The notes: generated from the sequence alone by a model not told the origin. 64,000 nucleotides of DNA from Chitinophagales bacterium 33-2 (GCA_002050435.1 MWYV01000035.1:34647-98646); one strand, 5' to 3'; shown: positions 7,590 to 16,637, counted from the first letter of the stretch. Numbers and translations are program-made.

Positions 7590-8729
7590 TTAAAGTCTTG
7601 TTTTTATCACCGGCAGCAGGTCCGCTTTCCAGGATGCAAAGTCTCCCTGGATAATATGCCTCCTTGCTTCCTTCACCAGCCACATATAAAAGGAAAGATT
7701 CTGAATGCTTGCAATGGTCAGTCCGAGAATTTCACCGGCCTTAAACAGGTGCCTGACGTAAGCTTTATTATAATATTGACTGGTAGTACAGTCAAGCCCT
7801 TCATCAATGGGAGAAAAATCCCTTTCCCATTTTTTGTTGTCGATATTGATCACACCTTTTGTGGTGAAAAGCATCGCATTGCGGCCATTACGCGTGGGCA
7901 TTACACAGTCAAACATATCTATTCCAAGGGCAATGCACTCCAGGATATTCCATGGCGTTCCCACTCCCATCAGATAGCGCGGTTTTGATTCAGGCAAATG
8001 TTCACAACAAAGCTGGCAGATCTCGTACATTACCTGCTCGGGCTCTCCCACACTCAATCCCCCAATAGCATTACCGGTAGCATTTTTGGAAGCTATGTGT
8101 TCACAGGAAGCTTTCCTGAGATCATGGAAAACCGCTCCCTGCACAATAGGAAAAAGGTTTTGTGTATGCCCGTATTGATCCGGCGTTGAATCGAAATGAT
8201 GCACACACCTGTCCAGCCACCTGTGGGTAAGTTTCATCGAGTTCTGCGCATATTTATATTCTGAATTTGCAGGCGGACATTCATCAAATGCCATAATGAT
8301 ATCTGCTCCTATGGTTCGCTGAATATCCATCACCCTTTCCGGCGTAAACAAATGCTTACTTCCATCGATATGACTTTGAAACAACACTCCCTCTTCATTG
8401 ATCTTCCTGTTGGCAGCCAGGGAAAACACCTGGAACCCGCCACTGTCTGTCAGAATGGGCCTTTCCCAGTTCATAAACTGGTGGAGCCCCCCGGCAGCTT
8501 CCATCGTATCCATTCCTGGCCTGAGGTAAAGATGGTATGTGTTGCCCAGAATGATGTGTGGATCAACTTCTGTTTTTAGTTGTTGCTGGGAGAGCGCCTT
8601 TACACTTCCAATGGTACCCACAGGCATAAAGATGGGTGTTTCTATGGTGCCATGACCAGTAGTGATGGTACCGGCTCTCGCGGCAGTTTGCGTATCGGTC
8701 TTATGAAGGCTGAATGAGAGTGCAGGCAT
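7590..8729 (-). CDS. tgt: tRNA-guanine transglycosylase (queuosine biosynthesis), zinc site largely lost
   Basis: 379 residues from the ATG at 8729. An in-frame ATG at 8753 is rejected because a perfect -7 box (TATCTTTG, 8744-8737) lies between the two. The enzyme exchanges G34 of GUN-anticodon tRNAs for preQ1. Catalytic features are intact: DSGGFQ (Asp95), FDECPP, QGAVF, GGLSVGE, and GIDMFDCVMPTR with the nucleophilic Asp. The C-terminal zinc motif, CxCxxC plus His in E. coli Tgt, reads LDCTTS and SIQNL here: one Cys (residue 314) remains, the other two are Leu and Ser, and the His is Gln. The fold is otherwise full length. queA for the next step is at 61.5 kb. Confidence 0.95.
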   Translation of the reverse strand: MPALSFSLHKTDTQTAARAGTITTGHGTIETPIFMPVGTIGSVKALSQQQLKTEVDPHIILGNTYHLYLRPGMDTMEAAGGLHQFMNWERPILTDSGGFQVFSLAANRKINEEGVLFQSHIDGSKHLFTPERVMDIQRTIGADIIMAFDECPPANSEYKYAQNSMKLTHRWLDRCVHHFDSTPDQYGHTQNLFPIVQGAVFHDLRKASCEHIASKNATGNAIGGLSVGEPEQVMYEICQLCCEHLPESKPRYLMGVGTPWNILECIALGIDMFDCVMPTRNGRNAMLFTTKGVINIDNKKWERDFSPIDEGLDCTTSQYYNKAYVRHLFKAGEILGLTIASIQNLSFYMWLVKEARRHIIQGDFASWKADLLPVIKTRL

Positions 8730-8736
8730 AAAGCCG

Positions 8737-8744
8737 CAAAGATA
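8737..8744 (-). promoter_or_regulatory. -7 promoter box of tgt
   Basis: Perfect TAnnTTTG (TATCTTTG on the minus strand), 8 bp upstream of the ATG at 8729. No TTTG lies at the normal 19-20 bp spacing; the nearest is 25 bp away. It settles the tgt start codon. Confidence 0.5.
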
Positions 8745-8862
8745 AAGGACCATAGAGGTTGTTGGTTTGCAAAACCGAACTATATAAGATTTGCGACAGG
8801 ATTTTATACCCTACCCATAAAAAATTTAAAAGACCAAACCGGCTGTGGAGGCCCAAACTCTT

Positions 8863-8870
8863 TATCTTCG
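8863..8870 (+). promoter_or_regulatory. -7 promoter box of the glycosyltransferase gene
   Basis: TATCTTCG fits TAnnTTTG with one change and ends 5 bp before the ATG at 8876. The transcript would begin at or within a few bases of the start codon. No -33 TTTG is seen at the right distance. Confidence 0.4.
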
Positions 8871-8875
8871 TTCAC

Positions 8876-9994
8876 ATGCTTATGAGTTGGGGTGCCGTAA
8901 TTTTTTACGCCTTGGTAGCTGTTACACTGGTACAGCTTTTCTACTATTTATATTTTTTCAGAAGGGTTGCGTTTTATAAAGAGCGCACCAAAGATCAAAG
9001 CCAGCAGCACCCTGTTTCTGTTGTAATTTGCGCACGCGATGAAGATGAGAACCTTGCAAGAAACTTACCCGGTGTACTTGTACAGGAATATCCAACAACC
9101 AATGAAGTGATTGTTGTGAATGATAATTCTGTTGATGATTCCAAATACATTCTTGCCGAATTAAAAAAGACATTTAAAAAACTCCACATCGTTGATCTTA
9201 CGCAGGAAGCAAAAATGATTGCAGGGAAAAAATTCCCTTTATCAGTTGGCATTAAAGAAGCCAAACATGAAATTGTGTTGCTTACTGATGCTGATTGTGT
9301 TCCGGCATCGGAAAAATGGATGTTTAAAATGCAGGATGCATTTGTAAATGGAGTGGAGGTAGCCCTTGGTTATGGCGCATACTCAAAAAAACCAGGTCTT
9401 CTGAACAAAGTGATTCGCTTTGAAACTTTTCATACCGCTTTGCAGTTCTTCGGTTATGCCCTGGCCGGACAACCTTACATGGGTGTGGGAAGAAACCTGG
9501 CTTATAAAAAAGATTTGTTCTTCAGGAATAAAGGATTTTCATCTATTAACCACATTCCAAGTGGCGACGATGATCTTTTTATCAATAAAGTTTCGAACAA
9601 AAAAAATACGGCTGTAGTATTGGATAAAGATGCTTTTACGGTTTCAAAACCCAAGGAGCGTTGGAAAGACTGGATCAGGCAGAAACACCGCCACTACACA
9701 ACGGGTAAATTTTACAGAAGGTCTCATAAATTGTTGTTGGCCTTGTACACGTTCACTCAATTTCTTTTTTATCCCCTGCTGGTTGCAGCTTTGGTTACCT
9801 ATAACTGGTGGATGAGTTTAATTGTGCTGGGCGTTAAATGGATGGTTCAATCCATTATCTGGCATAAGGCGATGAAGCGTTTGAATGAATCAGATCTTTT
9901 TCCTCTTTTTATTTTCTGGGATCTATGGATGTTCTTTTACTACCTTTTATTCATGCCCACCCTTTGGCGAAAACCACGAAAGAACTGGAGCTAG
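8876..9994 (+). CDS. Membrane-anchored family 2 glycosyltransferase
   Basis: 372 residues from the ATG at 8876; the open frame runs back to a TTG at 8759 but that extension overlaps the tgt promoter and is basic and unlike the family. One N-terminal helix (about 5-28) precedes a GT-A domain: VSVVICARDEDENL, VIVVNDNSVDDS, and the metal-binding DADC (in LLTDADCVP). Further on come GVGRNLAYKK, the acceptor-site GDDDLF and the QxxRW-like RQKHRHY. Two or three hydrophobic helices close the protein (about 295-360). This is the layout of processive or lipid-linked sugar transferases. Substrate unknown. Divergent from tgt. Confidence 0.85.
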   Translation: MLMSWGAVIFYALVAVTLVQLFYYLYFFRRVAFYKERTKDQSQQHPVSVVICARDEDENLARNLPGVLVQEYPTTNEVIVVNDNSVDDSKYILAELKKTFKKLHIVDLTQEAKMIAGKKFPLSVGIKEAKHEIVLLTDADCVPASEKWMFKMQDAFVNGVEVALGYGAYSKKPGLLNKVIRFETFHTALQFFGYALAGQPYMGVGRNLAYKKDLFFRNKGFSSINHIPSGDDDLFINKVSNKKNTAVVLDKDAFTVSKPKERWKDWIRQKHRHYTTGKFYRRSHKLLLALYTFTQFLFYPLLVAALVTYNWWMSLIVLGVKWMVQSIIWHKAMKRLNESDLFPLFIFWDLWMFFYYLLFMPTLWRKPRKNWS

Positions 9995-10641
9995 TGCGAT
10001 GTTAAGAATAAATGAGGTATTGAATGGTCAATGGTCAATAGTCAATAGTCAATGGTCAATAGTTAATCACTGCTGTCCGGGGAAAGTTTTATAGTCTCAA
10101 ATCAGTCACTGAAATTCAATGTGGGCTTGAAGGATGTTGTTTTTTTTAAAACCTAAGCCCCCTTATTTGGTTTGGAAGGAGTTTCAATTACTATAGCTCA
10201 ATTGAATTCTTCTGATTTTAAGAATGATCAGAGATTTTTTCTTACCACATTAGGGTGGCTGGAATTTCATTTTGTGAGGAACCTGGATTTATTTGACACC
10301 AGAGCCTGCCTCTTGTTGCCCGAGATCGCGCTGATGAACGCACAAGGCCAATCAGCGAAAATCTGCATAATCTGCGGGAGGCCTTTTTGTTGTCTGGCTT
10401 TAGTCAAGTGAATAGTCAATGGTCAAAAGTCAATCACCACGGGGAATTCAGCAGCTCGGCAGGTACGAGGCCCGCCGGCCTGAGGCAAAATATCTTAATT
10501 AAAAGTGAAGTTTGATTTTTTACCGGACAGAAGTGATTGGCCTGACCATTGACCCATTCACCCTTAACTTACCACCAGGATCTTATTTTTACAACAATTT
10601 AAAACACCCCGATCCTTATTTATTTCATTTAAATTTTTCAA
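9995..10641. repeat. Repeat-rich intergenic region with inverted-repeat ends
   Basis: No gene is supported here. From 10021 the sequence runs in heptads (TGAATGG TCAATGG TCAATAG TCAATAG TCAATGG TCAATAG, to 10062), then AATCACTGCTGTCCGG (10065-10080). Near the other end the same motifs return inverted: CCGGACAGAAGTGATT at 10523-10538 (15 of 16 matched on the opposite strand) and CCATTGACCCATTCA ending at 10560. A third partial heptad run is at 10401-10435. Between them (10351-10379) is ATCAGCGAAAATCTGC followed by a second TCTGCGGGA, a form of interspersed repeat I have seen in this phylum. The 79-codon frame at 10172 is rejected. Confidence 0.7.
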
Positions 10642-11292
10642 TTGGAAAAACTCACAAAATATTTTTCTGAATTCACACCGGTTCAGCATAAACAATTTGA
10701 ATTGCTGAAAGATCTGTACACAGAGTGGAATCAAAACATCAATGTTATTTCAAGAAAAGATATTGACAGCCTTTATGAAAAACATGTTCTGCATTCTTTA
10801 AGTATTGCCGCTTCATTTAATTTCTCTGCAGGGCTGGAGATTATTGATATTGGGACTGGAGGCGGTTTTCCAGGTGTGCCACTGGCCATTTTTTTTCCTG
10901 AAGTTCAATTTTACCTTGTAGACAGTATTGGAAAAAAATTAAAAGTTATTGAAGCGGTTAAAGAAGCTACAGGATTAAAAAATATCAGAACAAAACACGG
11001 AAGGGCAGAAGAAATTAAGGACAGGAAGTTTGATTTTGCAGTTACGAGGGCAGTGGCGCCGCTTAAAGACCTGATATCCTGGAGCAGGCCACTGCTTAAG
11101 AAAAATAATTATGAATTTGACGGACCGGAAGGATCAAAAGTCCGGTTCCGCTCAGGACTGATCTGTCTGAAAGGTGGTGATCTCGCTCAGGAAATATCAG
11201 ATAGTGAAGCCCGTCCCCGGATGATGGAGATCAGCCATATTTTTGACGAACCCTACTTCCACGAAAAATTTATCCTTTACGTACCTCAATAA
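10642..11292 (+). CDS. rsmG: 16S rRNA (guanine527-N7)-methyltransferase RsmG
   Basis: 216 residues with a TTG start at 10642; no in-frame ATG exists near the expected beginning, and the first residues EKLTKYFSEF match the family start. Methylates G527 of 16S rRNA using S-adenosylmethionine. Visible motifs are NVISRKD (about 35), the SAM loop DIGTGGGFPGVPLAI (about 69-83), the LVDSIGKKLKVI strand and the TRAVAPL loop. Unlike in many bacteria it is not next to mnmG, so it does not mark an origin by itself. It faces the M1 peptidase gene convergently with a 27-bp gap. Confidence 0.93.
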   Translation: MEKLTKYFSEFTPVQHKQFELLKDLYTEWNQNINVISRKDIDSLYEKHVLHSLSIAASFNFSAGLEIIDIGTGGGFPGVPLAIFFPEVQFYLVDSIGKKLKVIEAVKEATGLKNIRTKHGRAEEIKDRKFDFAVTRAVAPLKDLISWSRPLLKKNNYEFDGPEGSKVRFRSGLICLKGGDLAQEISDSEARPRMMEISHIFDEPYFHEKFILYVPQ

Positions 11293-11319
11293 AAGTTGCA
11301 GCATCAGCGCCTTAAAAAA

Positions 11320-13257
11320 TTACCACTTTAATTCCAGCTTGTTGTTGCGCCTGTCTGTATCCGCCATTCGGTAAGAGGGATCAATTTCCACAGAGATTAT
11401 ATCTGTAAGTTTCCCTGATGTTTGCACCTGGTAAGTTGGATGTGTCCACTTCCATGCCTCATACACTTTCCTATTGTCCTGACCTTCCTCAGCAGGTTTT
11501 TGTCCGAACATCAGGTACATGGGAATATAATGCCATTCGCTGCTGCCATCACGGAAACTGATCTTTACATCAATGGGCATGGGTATGGAACCGGCATTTC
11601 TGATCCTGAGACTTGTATTTCCTCCTGTTTCCCATAAACTATCAATGGCATAATCTATGGTTCGAGTAGTGTTTACCCAATAGTTCCGGTACCAATCGAG
11701 TTTGATCCCTGAATTCTTTTCTGCCACCTGAATAAAATCATTCAGGTTGGGCGTTTTAAATCTCCATTGGTGGTAATAATCGAGCAGGATTTTATCTCTG
11801 GTTTCAGCACCAACAATGTAGCCGAGTTGTTCAAGAAATACTGCGCCTTTTGAATAAGAAGCATTGCTGTATGCATAGTTTGTATTGAAATGATCGGCAT
11901 GAATGGACAGTGGTTCTTCAATACCGCTTCTTACCAGGTTTAAATAACCGTTATAATTTGATTGATGATACCTTGGCTTTGCATTCATCGCAATTGAGTT
12001 CGACTTATTTCTTTCTGCAGGGTTATTGGATAAATGTTTTTTCACCATTTCCTTTCTGTAAAATTCTTCAATGAGGTTAGTGGTAAATTCTGTAAAACCC
12101 TCATCCATCCAGGCATACAGCGATTCATTTGTTCCCAGCACCATCTGGTACCAGCTGTGCATCCATTCATGAAATGCAGTGCCTAAGCTTGTGCCTGCCA
12201 GCATGGTGGTCATGGCATATTCCATACCGCCATCGCCACCATGTACAAATGAATATTGTTTGTAGGGATATTCACCAAAGTTGGATTTAATAAAAGGATA
12301 AACAGTGACTGCAGCATCGGCGATTTCCTTCCAGCCTGCCTCGGCCTTCGGATCGTTGTTTGTGTTTTTATATAGCACATGAATGGTGGGTCCACCTGCA
12401 ATCTGCCTGGTAATATGTTTATACTGCGGATCGGCTGCCCATGCAAAATCATGAACGTTGGGTGCAAGAAATCTCCAGCTAAGGCGGTTGCCTGCAGGCC
12501 GGTTCACCTTAACGCCTTTGTCTTCATAACCATAACCAATTGTATTAGGATTTTGTAAATAACCCGTTCCGCCCAGAATGTAGGATTTATCAATATTGAT
12601 GGTTACATCAAAATCACCCCATACACCATAAAATTCTCTTGCGATATAGGGCGTGGGATGCCAGCCTTCCGCATCGTATGCTGCCATTTTCGGGTACCAT
12701 TGCGTCATGGTTAACCGCACGCCTGTTTGTGGATTATCTCTTCCGCTTCTGCGTACCTGCAATGGAACCTGGGCATCATATTCCATTTCAAATACCACTT
12801 TTGTTTTTGGCAGGATCGCCTTATCAAGAATTACTTCAAGAATGGTCTCATGAAGTTTGGTTTGTTGCATACGGCCATTCATTTTTATGGAAGTCACATT
12901 CTGGTATCCAATTTCATCCGGCTTTAAATAAGCAATGCGGTCCTGAACCCTTGGATCCCAGTCGCCGATTTCATTTCCATCACGGTCTCTGCGTGTAATG
13001 CTTCCCTGGCGTCTGCTGCGCATATCCATCATACTATTGGGCTGAAATGCGTTCCAGTATAAATGAAAAAATACCCTGTGCAGGGTATCAGGTGCATTGT
13101 TCCAGTATTCAACGGTTTGTTTTCCCTTGAACTGATTTTTGTTGACCTCCATGTCAATATTCATGGTGTATTTAATCTTTTGCTGCCAACGGCCGGGTTG
13201 TGCAGATGCAGCAATACAAAGAATGAGGGCAAAAGGGAATAAAATAAATTTTATCAT
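11320..13257 (-). CDS. Secreted M1-family zinc metallopeptidase
   Basis: 645 residues from the ATG at 13257, which directly opens a signal peptide (MIKFILFPFALILCIAASA-QP). The frame extends 19 codons upstream but that part is not signal-like. The zinc site is HEWMH at 363-367 with the third ligand Glu 19 residues later in DEGFTEF. A GAMEN-like substrate loop reads GGMEYA about 20 residues before. The N-terminal half is the beta-sandwich saddle domain of M1 enzymes (HLYWNAF region). Probably an outer-membrane-associated or periplasmic aminopeptidase acting on peptides. Cotranscription with neighbours is not obvious. Specificity unknown. Confidence 0.93.
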   Translation of the reverse strand: MIKFILFPFALILCIAASAQPGRWQQKIKYTMNIDMEVNKNQFKGKQTVEYWNNAPDTLHRVFFHLYWNAFQPNSMMDMRSRRQGSITRRDRDGNEIGDWDPRVQDRIAYLKPDEIGYQNVTSIKMNGRMQQTKLHETILEVILDKAILPKTKVVFEMEYDAQVPLQVRRSGRDNPQTGVRLTMTQWYPKMAAYDAEGWHPTPYIAREFYGVWGDFDVTINIDKSYILGGTGYLQNPNTIGYGYEDKGVKVNRPAGNRLSWRFLAPNVHDFAWAADPQYKHITRQIAGGPTIHVLYKNTNNDPKAEAGWKEIADAAVTVYPFIKSNFGEYPYKQYSFVHGGDGGMEYAMTTMLAGTSLGTAFHEWMHSWYQMVLGTNESLYAWMDEGFTEFTTNLIEEFYRKEMVKKHLSNNPAERNKSNSIAMNAKPRYHQSNYNGYLNLVRSGIEEPLSIHADHFNTNYAYSNASYSKGAVFLEQLGYIVGAETRDKILLDYYHQWRFKTPNLNDFIQVAEKNSGIKLDWYRNYWVNTTRTIDYAIDSLWETGGNTSLRIRNAGSIPMPIDVKISFRDGSSEWHYIPMYLMFGQKPAEEGQDNRKVYEAWKWTHPTYQVQTSGKLTDIISVEIDPSYRMADTDRRNNKLELKW

Positions 13258-13378
13258 ATGGTTCCTTGAAAAGTAGGGGTTATGCAAAAAGTAAATTTCG
13301 TTAAATCCATTCATTCAAAAAAGAATGAAGCGTTGAGTTAAGATTTTATAACAATAAAAAAAGTGAAAGTTGCAAGGA

Positions 13379-14047
13379 TCAGCTGCGTTTGCCATCCAAT
13401 ACAATAACAATTTCGCCTTTTACTGTTTTGTTGTCAAAATGGTCGTGTACTTCCTGCAATGTTCCTCTCGCATGCTCTTCAAACATTTTAGATAATTCAC
13501 GGCTGACAGAACAAAGTCTTTCACTACCAAAATACTGAATGAGGTCTTTGAATGTTTTTACAAGTCTTAGGGGAGATTCATATAAAATAATTGTTCTTTC
13601 TTCTTCCGCTAAGGCTGTTAACATGGTATGCCTCCCCTTTTTTAGCGGGAGAAACCCTTCAAATGCAAAACGGTTGGCAGGTAAACCGCTGTTAACCAAA
13701 GCCGGAACAAAAGCAGTTGCGCCCGGTAGTGTTTCAACTTTAATATTATTTTGAATGCAGGCCCTGACAAGTAAAAATGCCGGGTCTGAAATCCCGGGTG
13801 TGCCCGCATCGGTGATCAGTGCCATTGTTTTTCCTGCAGACAACTGATCTACCAGGTGTTGAACAATTTTGTGTTCATTATGCTGGTGGTAGGGTGAAAC
13901 CGGTTTTGAGATCTTGTAGTGTTGTAAAAGTTTGGATGAAGTTCTGGTATCCTCCGCCAGTATCAGATCAACGGATTGCAAAACCTCTAAGGCTCTTAGT
14001 GTAATGTCTTTTAAATTTCCTATGGGAGTAGGAACGAGGTAAAGCAT
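13379..14047 (-). CDS. rsmI: 16S rRNA (cytidine1402-2'-O)-methyltransferase RsmI
   Basis: 222 residues. Starts MLYLVPTPIGNLKDITLRAL, the family signature, followed by LAEDTRTSSKLL (30-41), ITDAGTPGISDP (about 79-90) and LPGATAFVPALVNSGLP, which form the SAM pocket of the tetrapyrrole-methylase fold, and ILYESPLR near the C-terminal third. It methylates the ribose of C1402 in 16S rRNA at the P site. The length is slightly below E. coli RsmI (286), as in many Bacteroidota, lacking the C-terminal extension. It follows purS on the same strand at a 13-bp distance, so it is probably in the pssA-purS-rsmI operon. Confidence 0.93.
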   Translation of the reverse strand: MLYLVPTPIGNLKDITLRALEVLQSVDLILAEDTRTSSKLLQHYKISKPVSPYHQHNEHKIVQHLVDQLSAGKTMALITDAGTPGISDPAFLLVRACIQNNIKVETLPGATAFVPALVNSGLPANRFAFEGFLPLKKGRHTMLTALAEEERTIILYESPLRLVKTFKDLIQYFGSERLCSVSRELSKMFEEHARGTLQEVHDHFDNKTVKGEIVIVLDGKRS

Positions 14048-14060
14048 GAAAATAATTTAA

Positions 14061-14321
14061 TCAGCCGGCAGATTCCGATTGTTCAATATGAATTTCATAA
14101 TACTCCATCACAGGGTTGGCCAGCAATTTTTTTGTAGCATCATCTGCTATTTTTTTTGCTTCCTGCTCAGATGCTGCTTCCACCTGCAAAGTGATATTTT
14201 TCCCGATCCGCACATCCTTAATACTTCCCAATCCTAAATTGCCCAAACCTGTCATAACTGCTTTTCCCTGGGGATCCAGCAATTCTTTAAGGGGCATTAC
14301 TTTAACCTGAATCTGGTACAT
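14061..14321 (-). CDS. purS: Phosphoribosylformylglycinamidine synthase subunit PurS
   Basis: 86 residues from the ATG at 14321 (a second ATG is adjacent at 14324). The longer frame to 14393 only fills the gap to pssA. The protein is a single alpha/beta unit: YQIQVKVMPLKELLDPQGKAV, then GLGSIKDVRIGKNITLQVEA and a helix EAKKIADDATKKLLANPVMEYYEI. PurS dimers bridge PurL and PurQ and help pass ammonia during FGAR to FGAM conversion in purine synthesis. Presence of PurS implies the three-protein PurSLQ enzyme; purQ is in this window at 26.2 kb, and purL must be elsewhere. Same strand as pssA and rsmI. Confidence 0.9.
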   Translation of the reverse strand: MYQIQVKVMPLKELLDPQGKAVMTGLGNLGLGSIKDVRIGKNITLQVEAASEQEAKKIADDATKKLLANPVMEYYEIHIEQSESAG

Positions 14322-14393
14322 CATTTCATTGAAAATTATGCGCAAACCTAAGAAAATCTGTGAAGATGTGCTGCATTTGAATGCCAGGTACAA

Positions 14394-15203
14394 TTATACA
14401 GTTACATCCAAAGTAGTTTCATTTTCATGATCTGCAACCATGGGTGGCGGCTCTTTTGAAAAAAAAGAAAAGACCACATAAAGGACAAAGATCAGCGGAA
14501 CGGCAAGCCATTTAATCACAACGATGGCCACAAGGGAGACGGAGAGCAGAATATATTTCAAGAGGTTGTTCTTAAATGAAAAATCCTTGAATTTCATTGC
14601 AAGAAAAGGAAGATTGCTCACCATCAGGTAACTTGTGAGGAAGATGACAAAATACAAAACCCACACATTGATGAACCAGTAATGCAAATTAAAATAGGCA
14701 TGCCAGATGATCAGGGGAAACGAAGCAATCAGCAGTCCAGCAGCCGGAGAGGGAACACCCCTGAAATTATAGGTCTGGTTGGTACTGATGTTGAATTTTG
14801 CCAGCCGCCACGCCACAGCACCCGAAAAAATAAAGGCAGGAAGCAGCGCAAGTATTGAAACATCCAACCCATTGTCTTCACCGGCATAACCCAGGCGCAG
14901 CAACTGGTACAGGATCATTCCGGGGGCCACCCCAAAACTCACTACATCACAAAGAGAATCCAGCTGTTTTCCTTTTTCTGAATTGGCCTTCAGCATCCTT
15001 GCCAGGAAGCCATCAAAAAAATCAACTACGGCTGCTCCGAATATAAATAAGGACCCCTGCCAGATTTTTTCAGGCATATTGATATGGGTACCACCCATTT
15101 GGTCGAGTACAACAATGTTTTCACCTGTCTGAAGGATGAGCACAATGGCGATACATCCAAACAGCAAGTTGATGAGCGTAAAAATATTCGGTATCTGTCT
15201 CAT
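14394..15203 (-). CDS. pssA: CDP-diacylglycerol--serine O-phosphatidyltransferase
   Basis: 269 residues, polytopic membrane protein with about seven hydrophobic helices. The CDP-alcohol phosphatidyltransferase motif is complete around residues 65-86: DG-x2-AR-x8-G-x3-D-x3-D. It joins serine to CDP-diacylglycerol to give phosphatidylserine, the precursor of phosphatidylethanolamine. The N-terminus (RQIPNIFTLINLLFGC) is typical of the PssA type II branch. It could in principle use another alcohol, but the similarity to the Bacteroidota PssA form is good. Probably first gene of a unit with purS and rsmI; the aminopeptidase P gene lies 15 bp upstream on the same strand. Confidence 0.92.
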   Translation of the reverse strand: MRQIPNIFTLINLLFGCIAIVLILQTGENIVVLDQMGGTHINMPEKIWQGSLFIFGAAVVDFFDGFLARMLKANSEKGKQLDSLCDVVSFGVAPGMILYQLLRLGYAGEDNGLDVSILALLPAFIFSGAVAWRLAKFNISTNQTYNFRGVPSPAAGLLIASFPLIIWHAYFNLHYWFINVWVLYFVIFLTSYLMVSNLPFLAMKFKDFSFKNNLLKYILLSVSLVAIVVIKWLAVPLIFVLYVVFSFFSKEPPPMVADHENETTLDVTV

Positions 15204-15218
15204 TTTTTTTCGATCAGT

Positions 15219-16511
15219 TTATTTTTTACGCATACCTGCTTCGATTTCTTCCACCGTAATGGCAATGCCTTCAAACAAATCAACATTACCAGTTTCCGTG
15301 ATCCATACATTGTTTTCTATCCTGATGCCCATTTGCTCTTCTTCAATATAAATGCCTGGTTCAACTGTAAACAGCATGCCTGGCTGAATCGGTTCCGTAC
15401 GGGTACCAAGATCATGTACATCTATTCCTAAATGGTGCGAAATGCCGTGGTAAAGATATTTTCGATAAGCCCTGTTCTCAGGATCTTCATTTTTTACATC
15501 GCTCTCTTTCAGCAGGTCAATTTTAATGAATTGTTTTGTAGCCTCATCGCCTACTTTTTCTGTATACTCCAGAACCGAAATGCCGGGTTTAAGCATGCTT
15601 TTCGCGTGATTGTGCAAATGCAAACAGGCATTATAAACTTCTTTCTGCCTTTCGGTAAATTTCCCATTTACAGGAATGGTACGCGTGAGGTCGGCGTTGT
15701 ATCCTCCATAAGAAGCACCGAAATCCATCAGAAGCAGTTCGCCGTCTTTACATTCCTGGTTATTTGAAATGTAATGCAGTGTGCGTGCCCTGTCACCGCT
15801 GGCAATAATACTACCGTAAGCTTCGGAAGTGGCGCGCTGGCTCAGAAATGAATGCATGATCTCGGCTTCAATTTCATATTCCATCACACCCGGTTTTACA
15901 AACTGCATGACCCGGTTAAAGGTTTTGTGGGTGATGGCAATCGCCTGCTTTACCACTTCAATTTCAAGTGCTGTTTTAATGCCTCTTACTTCTTTAAATA
16001 TTTTTGCAGCTCTTTCGTATTGATGGAGCGGATACCTGGAGCGCATTTCATCTACAAAACGGTAATCCCTCGTGCGTACCAGGCTGGCTTTACGGTCATT
16101 TTCGTTTGTATCGAGGTAAATATTATCGGCGAGGTGGATCCAGGGCTGGAGCATGGCATCCAGACTGTCGAGCCATAATATCGTTTTGATTCCACTCATG
16201 GCAATCGCTTCTTCTTTTCTGAGTCTGCGACCATCCCATTTTTCCTTCACTTCATTAGGCCGCACCAGCACAAGTACTTCGCGGTAGCGGGGATCTGGGT
16301 TATCCGGAAAAAAGATCGCCATAGAATCTTCCTGGGTAATCCCACTCAGCCAGTACAAATCACTATTTTGTTTAAAGTGAAACAATGCATCTGCATTGCT
16401 GGGCACTTCATCATTACTTACAATAATAGCAATTGAGCCAGGTTTTAAATGTTCAGCAAAGCGTTTCCTGTTATTAATAAACAACTCTGGGTTCAATGGA
16501 AGATTTTTCAT
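15219..16511 (-). CDS. pepP: Xaa-Pro aminopeptidase (aminopeptidase P, M24B)
   Basis: 430 residues from the ATG at 16511; a TTG directly in front (16514) is less likely. The N-terminal domain (about 1-175) is the creatinase-like fold with LYWLSGITQEDS. The C-terminal pita-bread domain carries the dinuclear metal ligands: two Asp in MDFGASYGGYNADLTRT (about 270-285), His in HGISHHLG, Glu in VEPGIYI and Glu in GIRIENN. It removes N-terminal residues preceding proline. No signal peptide, so cytoplasmic. Probably cotranscribed with pssA, 15 bp downstream. pckA diverges from it with a 163-bp shared upstream region. Confidence 0.94.
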   Translation of the reverse strand: MKNLPLNPELFINNRKRFAEHLKPGSIAIIVSNDEVPSNADALFHFKQNSDLYWLSGITQEDSMAIFFPDNPDPRYREVLVLVRPNEVKEKWDGRRLRKEEAIAMSGIKTILWLDSLDAMLQPWIHLADNIYLDTNENDRKASLVRTRDYRFVDEMRSRYPLHQYERAAKIFKEVRGIKTALEIEVVKQAIAITHKTFNRVMQFVKPGVMEYEIEAEIMHSFLSQRATSEAYGSIIASGDRARTLHYISNNQECKDGELLLMDFGASYGGYNADLTRTIPVNGKFTERQKEVYNACLHLHNHAKSMLKPGISVLEYTEKVGDEATKQFIKIDLLKESDVKNEDPENRAYRKYLYHGISHHLGIDVHDLGTRTEPIQPGMLFTVEPGIYIEEEQMGIRIENNVWITETGNVDLFEGIAITVEEIEAGMRKK

Positions 16512-16637
16512 CAAGCGTATTATTTATACTCGGGCAAATTAAACTGAAATGGTGAAATATCTCTTCAATTATTTCAAGTGAAAGCAGATTAATGTGTATT
16601 TGCTACACGTGAGCCCGGGCACGATATTATTATCACT

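Noticed and set aside
8759..8875. N-terminal extension of the glycosyltransferase from the TTG at 8759
   Set aside because: The region overlaps the divergent tgt upstream sequence and a -7 box lies inside it, so the ATG at 8876 is preferred.
10021..10069. Possible CRISPR array because of short regular repeats
   Set aside because: Repeats are 7 bp, directly adjacent without spacers, and no cas gene is in the window.
10172..10411. 79-codon open frame in the repeat-rich gap
   Set aside because: It runs through the interspersed repeat (AATCTGC...TCTGCGGGA), has odd composition with clustered Cys and no family resemblance; treated as chance.
10642..11292. rsmG as marker of the replication origin
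   Set aside because: mnmG, dnaA, parA/B and a DnaA-box cluster are all absent around it; the DnaA-box cluster is at 61.4 kb instead.
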